Below are positions 1 to 5,953 of a stretch of DNA of 7,150 bases, one piece after another. Numbering within the stretch: position 1 is the stretch's first letter; every line of letters starts with the position of its first letter. Position numbers and translations under genes: made by a program. The notes below the pieces were generated by a model that was given only the letters and a program-made list of their open reading frames with translations, was not told the DNA's origin and made no database searches. Source of the DNA: CBDUBS01 sp965365445 (GTDB taxonomy: Bacteria > Bacteroidota > Rhodothermia > Rhodothermales > DASSAV01); NCBI GenBank assembly GCA_965365445.1, contig CBDUBS010000192.1, positions 1-7,150 of the forward strand, read 5' to 3'.

Positions 1-282
1 GAGCCGCCGGACGAAAGCCCGGCATTCGAGCTAGGCGCGGTCTATCCCAACCCGGCATCCGACCGGGTGACGTGTGTGTTCCGCCTTCCCGAAGCCATGC
101 CGGTAACGCTCGATGTGCTGGACGTACTGGGGCGGAGGGTGGCCGTCGTGCTGGATGAGGTGCGCCCGGCGGGAATATCGGAGACGACCCTGACAATTGG
201 ACACCTGCCTCCGGGCCTGTACTTCCTCCAACTGGCCGCTCCGGGCCGGCGGGCCATGCGGAAGCTGGTTGTGCTCCGATAA
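1..282 (+). CDS. C-terminal fragment of a secreted protein with a type IX secretion sorting domain
   Basis: Only the last 93 codons are visible; the gene starts before the window and ends at TAA 280-282. The fragment has the hallmarks of a T9SS type A sorting domain: a VYPNPASDRVT motif (fragment residues 14-24), then VTLDVLDVLGRRVAVV (about 35-50), an LPPGLYFLQL strand (about 69-78) and a basic-hydrophobic end, RKLVVLR. In this family the domain is an Ig-like beta fold of about 70-90 residues that directs the protein through the outer membrane by the type IX system. It is then removed, or exchanged for an anchor to the cell surface. The fragment shows where the protein goes but not what it does, because the functional part lies upstream. 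It is separated from the sigma-factor operon by 485 bp, so co-transcription is not implied. It could encode a secreted hydrolase that feeds the neighbouring transporter, but nothing visible supports a specific enzyme. Confidence 0.9.
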   Translation, partial: EPPDESPAFELGAVYPNPASDRVTCVFRLPEAMPVTLDVLDVLGRRVAVVLDEVRPAGISETTLTIGHLPPGLYFLQLAAPGRRAMRKLVVLR

Positions 283-311
283 CGGGGCGCGTTGCGTACG
301 GCCGGGCCTCG

Positions 312-669
312 GTGTACCTTACCTCTCCCTCCCCCTTCGGGTCCGCATTGGAGTTTAACGCCTACCGCCTTGCGCTCATTACGAACGAAGGAATTGCGTT
401 GCGCCGGTATTACTTCCCATGATTGGGGAGTAAAGTGATCCAGTGGAGTGAGATCGAGGAGATCCGGAGCGTACCGCCTACGCTCGCCTCGGGTAAGTGG
501 CGGATATGGAGTACCGGCGACCTCCGAATGTGATATCCGCTCGACCCGTCCCCTCCCAGCCGCGACCGGATTTGTACCGCCCGGCCGGCGCACTCGTATC
601 GGGTTTGCCTTCGAACGGCCGGACGTAGTCGCCCCGATCCGGCGAATGAAGGGGTTTCTGCTCGGGTAA
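312..669 (+). pseudogene. Decayed small gene, possibly PH-domain-like
   Basis: Reading the frame that begins at GTG 312 gives a protein-like stretch containing EFNAYRLALITNEGIALRRY, ending at an in-frame TGA (420-422). The same frame continues at once with another protein-like stretch, VIQWSEIEEIRSVPP and then GKWRIWSTGDLRM, up to TGA 531-533. A third stretch, RTRIGFAFERPDVVAPIRRM and KGFLLG, follows in the +1 frame and ends at TAA 667-669. Joined, they read like one protein of about 115 residues broken by a nonsense codon and a shift of frame somewhere around 530-590. The order (a short strand with ITNEGI, then I.WSEIEEIR, then a KWRI..TGD turn) resembles small bacterial PH-like domains, but that is recognition from memory and weak. 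About 75% of third positions in 423-530 are G or C, as in the neighbouring genes. The true start is uncertain; the protein-like part begins near 339-351. Alternatives are sequencing errors in an intact gene, or chance. Confidence 0.42.
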
Positions 670-685
670 AAAAATCGGAAGGGCG

Positions 686-697
686 GGTACAGGTACA
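686..697 (+). repeat. Tandem GGTACA repeat
   Basis: Two adjacent copies of GGTACA (686-691 and 692-697) lie directly before the nested hairpin and about 70 bp before the sigma-factor start. Such a short repeat could be half of an operator or could be chance; no known binding site is recognised. Confidence 0.4.
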
Positions 698-699
698 CG

Positions 700-730
700 G
701 GGCCGTGTGAGTCTCACCTCCGGACGGCCC
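700..730 (+). promoter_or_regulatory. Nested hairpin in the leader of the sigma-factor gene
   Basis: GGGCCGT (700-706) pairs perfectly with ACGGCCC (724-730). Directly inside it, GTGA (707-710) pairs with TCAC (714-717) around a GTC loop; as DNA the inner part is the palindrome GTGAG-T-CTCAC (707-717). In RNA this would be an 11-bp stacked stem interrupted on one side by six unpaired bases (718-723). It ends 37 bases before the ATG at 768. No T run follows, so it is not a standard terminator. It could be a 5' leader structure of the operon mRNA, or the inner palindrome could be an operator. The function is inferred; only the complementarity is seen. Confidence 0.4.
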
Positions 731-767
731 GAACGATGCCGTTTCATGAACCCCTGCCCGGCCGAGC

Positions 768-1355
768 ATGGCTTTACTGGAGAGCATCTTCCTCGTGAAT
801 GACCGCAACGGCCCGTCGCCGGAAGAACGTGACACGGTCGCGCGGATTCGTTCGGGCGACTATGCGGCCTTCGAAGGGCTGTACCGGACCTGTGCGCGGC
901 CCCTGCTGGCGTTTGCAGAGCGCATCGTAGCCAATCCGGAGGCGGCGGAGGAGGTCGTCCATGAGGTGTTCCTGAACATCTGGAAAGGGCGGGAAACGTG
1001 GCGGCCCCGGGGTCAGGTGAAAACGTATCTGTACGGCGCCGTACGCAACCGGGCCCTGCGCGAGAAGCAAAACAGACGCCGGATGGAACCCCTCGGGTTT
1101 CGTGCCGAGACCGAAGCCGACGTCGCCGGGTCGCATCCCGACCGCCTGCTCCAGCAGGCAGAACTCGAACGGGCCGTCAGCAGGGCCGTGGAGGCCCTGC
1201 CGGAGCGTCAGGGGCTCGTGTTCACCCTATCGAGGCGGCACGAGATGACGTATGCGGAAATCGCCGCCGTACTCGGCATAGCCCCGGCTACGGTCGAGGT
1301 GCACATGGTGCGGGCGCTCCGCTTTTTGCGCAAACGCCTCAGGGACTTTCTGTAA
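768..1355 (+). CDS. ECF-family RNA polymerase sigma factor (FecI-like)
   Basis: This 195-residue protein has the usual two-domain ECF layout and length. Region 2 spans about residues 28-100: the FEGLYR helix, the acidic VANPEAAEEVVHEVFLNIWK segment typical of region 2.2 (core polymerase binding), and the VKTYLYGAVRNRALREK segment that recognises the -10 element. A variable linker (about 103-132) leads to region 4 (about 135-193), where LPERQGLVF and the helix-turn-helix TYAEIAAVLGIAPATVEVHM read the -35 element. ECF factors direct core RNA polymerase to a small set of promoters and are held in check by a partner anti-sigma factor, here the FecR-like gene 27 bp downstream. The ATG at 768 is favoured because an in-frame TGA at 747-749 lies upstream with no other start codon between them. 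No strong Shine-Dalgarno is present, as is common in this phylum. The likely targets are the susC/susD pair and perhaps its own promoter, by analogy with similar loci. Confidence 0.95.
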   Translation: MALLESIFLVNDRNGPSPEERDTVARIRSGDYAAFEGLYRTCARPLLAFAERIVANPEAAEEVVHEVFLNIWKGRETWRPRGQVKTYLYGAVRNRALREKQNRRRMEPLGFRAETEADVAGSHPDRLLQQAELERAVSRAVEALPERQGLVFTLSRRHEMTYAEIAAVLGIAPATVEVHMVRALRFLRKRLRDFL

Positions 1356-1382
1356 CCGCCGGATCGGCATACGAACGCGAAC

Positions 1383-2468
1383 ATGCTACCGAGGCACAAC
1401 AAGGATTGGAAATCGCTGACGCGGTACGTTTCCGGCGAGTCGGACGGGCGGGAGAGAAACCGCATCGAGGCCCGCATCAGTGTGGACGAGGAACTGGGAA
1501 AACTGGCCGACGAGGTCCAGCACGTCTGGGCGCTCACCGACCTGCCGGAAGGCCCGTCCGACATCGGCGCGAGCTGGTCCCGGTTGGATGAAAAGGTGCG
1601 GCGGATGGAGCGGCAGCCCGGGCCGGTGCTGGTGCATCCGTCCGTGTTGCGCCGGAATGTTGCCCGGTCGGCTCCGGCCCGGCGGGACCGGATGTATACG
1701 CTGCGCCTGGCCGCGGTGCTGGCCCTGGCGGCCCTGACTACGGTGCTGGTAGTCCGGTTCGTCGGAACGAAACCGGAAGGCGCTCCGGTCGCACAGGCGA
1801 AAACGTTCCGTACCGAAAAGGGCCGCCGGGCCGAAATCCGGCTTACCGACGGCACGCGCGTTTTATTGAACGTCGACAGCAAGCTGACGCTCCCGGCTGC
1901 GTTTGCCGCCGGCCCCCGGGATGTATTGCTGGAAGGGGAAGCTCTGTTCGAGGTGGCGCCGGACACGGCGAGGCCGTTCGTGGTGCACACGCGGGAAGCA
2001 TCCGTGCGGGTCATGGGCACGGTGTTCGGTGTACGCGCCTACACCGAGGAACCGCTCCGGATTGCCGTCCGGGAGGGGCACGTCCGGTTGCAGGCTACCG
2101 ATGCGGCCCGTCGCGACACGGTGCATCTCTGGAAAAACCACGTGGCCCGGCTGACCCCCCGGGGCATCCGGGTGGAGACGATTCCGGATGTGGAGCCGTA
2201 CCTGGACTGGACTCGCGGCCGGCTCGTGTTTCGGGCGGCTTCTTTCGACCGCGTGGCCGACGAACTCGAACGATTCTACGATCTGGATATCGACGTGACG
2301 GTGCCCTCCGGACGTATCGGCAAGCTGACCGCTTCCTTCGGGGATGAACCGCTGAGTGAAATCCTCAACGCGGTAGCCGGGGCGCTCGGCCTCGACTACG
2401 AGCGGGAACGCCGCCGAATCACCTTTTTCCCGGCCTCGGAAACGGTAGAGGCCTCACGCGAACCGTAA
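1383..2468 (+). CDS. FecR-type transmembrane anti-sigma factor
   Basis: This 361-residue protein has the three parts expected of a Bacteroidota FecR. Residues 1 to about 105 are cytoplasmic, basic and helical, and should bind the sigma factor. A single membrane segment lies at about 106-128 (LRLAAVLALAALTTVLVVRF). The FecR beta domain follows at about 141-236 (FRTEKGRRAEIRLTDGTRV, LNVDSKLTLP, GEALFEV, VRVMGTVFGVRAY, REGHVRL). A C-terminal DUF4974-type domain spans about 279-348 (RLVFRAASFDRVADELERFY, then FGDEPLSEILNAVAGALG). The last two lie in the periplasm. In cell-surface signalling the C-terminal part senses the state of the transporter's STN domain and the signal reaches the sigma factor across the inner membrane, often with proteolysis of the anti-sigma factor. 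The start is well fixed: the sigma gene's stop codon is in the same frame, and ATG 1383 is the first start after it. The next gene begins 18 bp downstream. Confidence 0.94.
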   Translation: MLPRHNKDWKSLTRYVSGESDGRERNRIEARISVDEELGKLADEVQHVWALTDLPEGPSDIGASWSRLDEKVRRMERQPGPVLVHPSVLRRNVARSAPARRDRMYTLRLAAVLALAALTTVLVVRFVGTKPEGAPVAQAKTFRTEKGRRAEIRLTDGTRVLLNVDSKLTLPAAFAAGPRDVLLEGEALFEVAPDTARPFVVHTREASVRVMGTVFGVRAYTEEPLRIAVREGHVRLQATDAARRDTVHLWKNHVARLTPRGIRVETIPDVEPYLDWTRGRLVFRAASFDRVADELERFYDLDIDVTVPSGRIGKLTASFGDEPLSEILNAVAGALGLDYERERRRITFFPASETVEASREP

Positions 2469-2486
2469 CGGCGAGCAGGACTCGCC

Positions 2487-5400
2487 ATGAACCCAACCAA
2501 AACCAGACAGGGTGTTATGAAAAGATCACCTGCCGCCCCGCTATTTCGGAGCCGGCTTCTCTCTCGGCTTGCGGGCTTGTTGACGGCCCTCCTGATCGTG
2601 CCTTCGGCTCGGCCGGTGACGGCGCAGGAAGCCATGGCCAACCGATCCACCATCGAGCCGGTCGTTTCCACCCTTACGGCCGTCGAGAAGAACCTCGATA
2701 AGCTATCCCGGCGCGTTTCGGTGGAGCTGGGCGACGTGCCCCTGCGGCAGGCCCTCACACACGTTTCCGGGCTGGGCGATCTGCAACTGGTGCTGGACGA
2801 AGAAGCGGTTCCGAACGGCCACCGGGTAACGCTGAGCCTGAACGAAGCCACCGTGCTGGAAGCGCTGCACGAAACCATCCGGGGTACGAACCTCGGGTTG
2901 AAGATCAGCCCGAGCGGCTACCTGATCGTCACGCGCCGCATGGTGATCGAGCCGGTTCCTATGAGCCCGACCCCTCTGCCGGCCGCTCCGACGGGCTCCA
3001 TCGCCGGCGTCGTGACGGATGAAACCGGCGAGCCGCTGCCGGGGGTAAACGTGGTCATTACCGGCACCACACAGGGCGCGTCGTCGGACGTAGACGGGCG
3101 CTACCTCATCGAGAACCTGGAACCGGGAGTGTACACGCTTCAGGCATCCTTTATCGGGTACGTGACGCAGACCGTGGAAGACGTGGCCGTAGCCGAGGGC
3201 CGGACGACCACGGTGGACCTGACGCTGGAGCCGGTGACGATGGGATTGGACGAGGTGATCGTCGTCGGGTACGGCGAGCTTCGGCGGCGCGACCTGACGG
3301 GGTCGGTTGCCTCCGTTGACGCCTCCAAGCTGGCCGAGATGCCGGTTACGTCGGTCGAGCAGATCCTCCAGGGCCGGGCCGCCGGAGTGCAGGTCATTCG
3401 CAACAGCGGGGCGCCGGGAGCCGCTTTTACCGTTCGCATCCGGGGCGGCAACTCGATGCGCGGCGGCAACGATCCGCTGTACGTCGTGGACGGCTTTCCG
3501 CTCGCTTCCATTGGAGGGGACGGCGGCAGCATCCTCAGTATGCTCGACGCCAACGAGATCGAATCCATCGACGTGCTGAAGGATGCATCGGCGACGGCGA
3601 TCTATGGGGCCCGCGGGGCCAACGGCGTGGTCATCATCACGACGAAAAAAGGCCGTTCCGGAAGCCGACTCGATTTCGAGAGCTTCTACGGGGTGCAGCA
3701 GGTGCCAAAAACGATCCCGCTCGCCAACGCCCGGCAGTACGCCGAGATGGCGAACGACTGGACCCGGAACCAGAACATCGCAAAACTCCCCTTCCCCGAC
3801 CTCGACAACCTGCCCTACGACACCGACTGGCAGGATGAGGTGTTCCAGACGTCTCCGATCCAGAGTTACTCGCTCAGCTTTTCGGGGGGAGGGAACCAGA
3901 CCCGCTACCTGCTCTCCGGCAACTGGCTCGATCAGCAGGGGGTCATCGAATCCAGCGACTTCAGCCGGGGCACCCTCCGGGCCAATATCGACAGCGACAT
4001 CAACACGCGGTTTTCGGTCTCGAACCAGCTCATGCTGGCCCGGGCCGTCACCAACGAGGTGCCCGTCAGCCTGATCGAGCACATTTTCACGGCCCCGCCG
4101 ACGATCCCCGTGTACGACGAAAACGGGAATTACTACAACTACAGCGATTATCCGTGGTGGGGAGCGTACCCACGCAGTCCCGTGGCGGACATGAACGAGG
4201 TGACCGACCGCAACAAACAAACGCGCATTCTCGAAAGCTTTACGGCCAAATATCGCCTCCTCGACGGCCTGACGGCCTCGGCCCTCTTCGGGGCCGACTA
4301 CCGGGCCCTGAACTCCGAATACTATGCCACCCGGCTGCACGAGAGCGGCGGAACCGGAGGCCTCGGACGGGCCGGAAAAGCGGAAACCCTGACCTACCTG
4401 AACGAGAACACGCTCAACTACGTCCCGGACCTCGGGCCGGATAATCGTCTGAACGCCACTGTCGGGTTTACGTGGCAGCGCTCGAGCGAATCGGGCCTGA
4501 CGGCCGAGGCGAGCGGCTTCGTAAACGACATCCTCCAGCAGTACGTACTCGGCTCGGGCGAGAGCATCGCCCCACCGGTAACGAACATCACCGAATGGTC
4601 GTTGCAGTCGTGGCTGGGCCGAGTCAACTACACCTTTAAGGACCGGTACCTGCTCACGGTGAGCGGCCGGGCGGACGGCTCCTCCCGGTTCGGCTCGGGC
4701 AACAAGTGGGCCTTCTTCCCTTCGGCGGCGCTGGCCTGGCGCATCAATCAGGAATCCTTCCTGGCCGGAGCGGAAAGCCTCTCCGATCTCAAACTGCGCC
4801 TTTCGTGGGGCCGCACGGGCAACCAGGAAATCGGCGTGTACAACTCGCTGCAACGCATCGCGCCACTGCTGTTCGTAGATGGAGACAACCTCGGAACGGG
4901 GTTCGCCCCGGTCAATGTTTCAAACCCGGATCTGCGTTGGGAAACGACGGACCAGTACAGCGCCGGACTCGACCTGGGTTTCTACGACCAGCGCCTGACG
5001 ATGACCCTGGATGCGTACATTAAAAACACGAGCGATCTGCTGGCGCTGGTCAACCTGCCGCCCAGTTCCGGATTCTCCACGATGCTGCGTAACGTCGGCT
5101 CGATCCGTAACGCCGGGGTGGAGTTTTCCATCGGAGCCACCCCGATCCAGAGGGAACGCTTCGAGTGGAGCCTGGACGCCAACATTTCCGCCAACCGTAA
5201 CGAAGTGACGGAACTGGCGCAGGGCAACGAATTCATCGCGCCGGACGTAACCCTGCACGGCCCGGTGCACCTGATCCGGGAAGGCGAGCCGATGTCCGTG
5301 TTCTACGGCTTCGTGGAAAAGGGATTGAATGCGCAGGGCTACACCGACTATGTGGACCAGAACGGCGATAACGTCATCACCGATGCCGACCGGATCATAC

Positions 5401-5918
5401 TCGGCAGTCCGTACCCGGATTTCGTGTTCGGCTTCAACACCAGCCTCCGGTACGGAAGGCTGGACCTCAGCGCCACGCTCCAGGGAGTCGTCGGCAACGA
5501 GATCTATAACGGGGCGCTCGGGTTCACGGCGGCCTCGTTCGCGAAAGGGTACAACCAGCTGGCCGACGTGTACGGCAACTACTGGACCCCGGACAATCCG
5601 GACCCGAACGCAAAATACCCGCGCCTGAGCTCGACGAACTACTTCCGGCCGTCCGCCCGTTTCCTGGAGGACGGTTCGTACCTGCGCCTGACGAACGTGC
5701 GCCTCGGGTACCACCTGCCGCCGGCGCTGACCGGATGGGCCGGCGCCCGGGATGTGCTGGTGTACCTCAGCGGCCAAAACCTGCTCACCCTTACCGGCTA
5801 CTCCTGGTATGATCCCGAAATCAGCCGCTTCGGCGGCGGCGACCTGCGCATCGGGGTGGATTCGTTTACCTACCCGCAGGTACGGACTCTGACCTTCGGC
5901 GTGCGCCTGGGCTTTTAA
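2487..5918 (+). CDS. SusC/RagA-family TonB-dependent outer-membrane transporter with STN signalling domain
   Basis: This 1143-residue protein is full length for a SusC with an N-terminal extension. The signal peptide has its hydrophobic core at about 28-40 and probable cleavage after VTA46. The STN domain is at about 76-150 (VELGDVPLRQALTHVSGLG through GYLIVTRR), followed by a proline-rich linker (about 154-169). A carboxypeptidase-regulatory-like beta domain is at about 170-248 (GSIAGVVTDETGEPLPGVNV). The TonB box is DEVIVVGYG (255-263). The plug is at about 265-390, with LYVVDGFPL (331-339) and the SusC signature EIESIDVLKDASATAIYGAR (357-376). The beta barrel runs from about 395 to the terminal F1143. 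The protein imports substrate across the outer membrane using TonB energy, with SusD as its lid. The STN domain marks it as a signalling transporter that talks to the FecR protein encoded just upstream. An EF-hand-like loop is present at 957-968. ATG 2487 has an AGGA seven bases upstream; Met11 (ATG 2517) gives a more typical signal peptide and is an alternative start. The substrate is not deducible. Confidence 0.96.
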   Translation: MNPTKTRQGVMKRSPAAPLFRSRLLSRLAGLLTALLIVPSARPVTAQEAMANRSTIEPVVSTLTAVEKNLDKLSRRVSVELGDVPLRQALTHVSGLGDLQLVLDEEAVPNGHRVTLSLNEATVLEALHETIRGTNLGLKISPSGYLIVTRRMVIEPVPMSPTPLPAAPTGSIAGVVTDETGEPLPGVNVVITGTTQGASSDVDGRYLIENLEPGVYTLQASFIGYVTQTVEDVAVAEGRTTTVDLTLEPVTMGLDEVIVVGYGELRRRDLTGSVASVDASKLAEMPVTSVEQILQGRAAGVQVIRNSGAPGAAFTVRIRGGNSMRGGNDPLYVVDGFPLASIGGDGGSILSMLDANEIESIDVLKDASATAIYGARGANGVVIITTKKGRSGSRLDFESFYGVQQVPKTIPLANARQYAEMANDWTRNQNIAKLPFPDLDNLPYDTDWQDEVFQTSPIQSYSLSFSGGGNQTRYLLSGNWLDQQGVIESSDFSRGTLRANIDSDINTRFSVSNQLMLARAVTNEVPVSLIEHIFTAPPTIPVYDENGNYYNYSDYPWWGAYPRSPVADMNEVTDRNKQTRILESFTAKYRLLDGLTASALFGADYRALNSEYYATRLHESGGTGGLGRAGKAETLTYLNENTLNYVPDLGPDNRLNATVGFTWQRSSESGLTAEASGFVNDILQQYVLGSGESIAPPVTNITEWSLQSWLGRVNYTFKDRYLLTVSGRADGSSRFGSGNKWAFFPSAALAWRINQESFLAGAESLSDLKLRLSWGRTGNQEIGVYNSLQRIAPLLFVDGDNLGTGFAPVNVSNPDLRWETTDQYSAGLDLGFYDQRLTMTLDAYIKNTSDLLALVNLPPSSGFSTMLRNVGSIRNAGVEFSIGATPIQRERFEWSLDANISANRNEVTELAQGNEFIAPDVTLHGPVHLIREGEPMSVFYGFVEKGLNAQGYTDYVDQNGDNVITDADRIILGSPYPDFVFGFNTSLRYGRLDLSATLQGVVGNEIYNGALGFTAASFAKGYNQLADVYGNYWTPDNPDPNAKYPRLSSTNYFRPSARFLEDGSYLRLTNVRLGYHLPPALTGWAGARDVLVYLSGQNLLTLTGYSWYDPEISRFGGGDLRIGVDSFTYPQVRTLTFGVRLGF

Positions 5919-5953
5919 TGCCTCCCCTTTTCAGACCTTTCTACTCGAAAACC

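Larger units (their letters stand above)
283..767. other. 485-bp spacer with no intact gene
   Basis: No intact gene is supported here on either strand. From left to right it holds about 30 bp of unremarkable GC-rich sequence after the stop of the upstream gene, a stretch that reads like a broken small coding sequence (about 312-669), a 7-A run at 668-674, a tandem GGTACA pair at 686-697 and a nested hairpin at 700-730. I see no rho-independent terminator (no GC hairpin followed by a T run) behind the upstream gene. I also see no clear Bacteroidota-type promoter (TTG with TAnnTTTG), although the promoter for the downstream operon should lie here because the later gene gaps are so short. No tRNA, rRNA, CRISPR repeat or insertion-sequence end was recognised. 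Confidence 0.7.

Noticed and set aside
283..340. Terminator after the T9SS gene
   Set aside because: Short GC-rich complementarities exist (for example around GGCCGGGCC), but there is no stable hairpin followed by a T run.
42..698. A 218-codon minus-strand open frame across the spacer
   Set aside because: It overlaps the T9SS domain and the protein-like + strand stretches; its translation is rich in R, S, P and T, typical of a composition shadow.
668..767. Bacteroidota-type promoter before the sigma-factor gene
   Set aside because: The 7-A run at 668-674 looks suggestive, but I found no TTG and TAnnTTTG pair with correct spacing. A promoter is expected here, but I cannot place it.
998..1591. 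A 197-codon + strand open frame spanning the sigma/fecR junction
   Set aside because: It is out of frame with two genes whose family motifs are clear; its product is R/G-rich and has no recognisable domain.
1353..2489. The sigma, fecR and susC genes all share one reading frame, so stop readthrough would fuse them
   Set aside because: Each junction has a TAA stop and its own start codon, and the proteins belong in different compartments. A shared frame by chance is not rare.
2703..4853. A 716-codon open frame on the minus strand opposite susC
   Set aside because: It lies wholly inside a clearly recognised susC and its translation is low-complexity and rich in R, G, V and H with no domain. 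Long antisense frames are expected opposite GC-rich genes with few A/T third positions.
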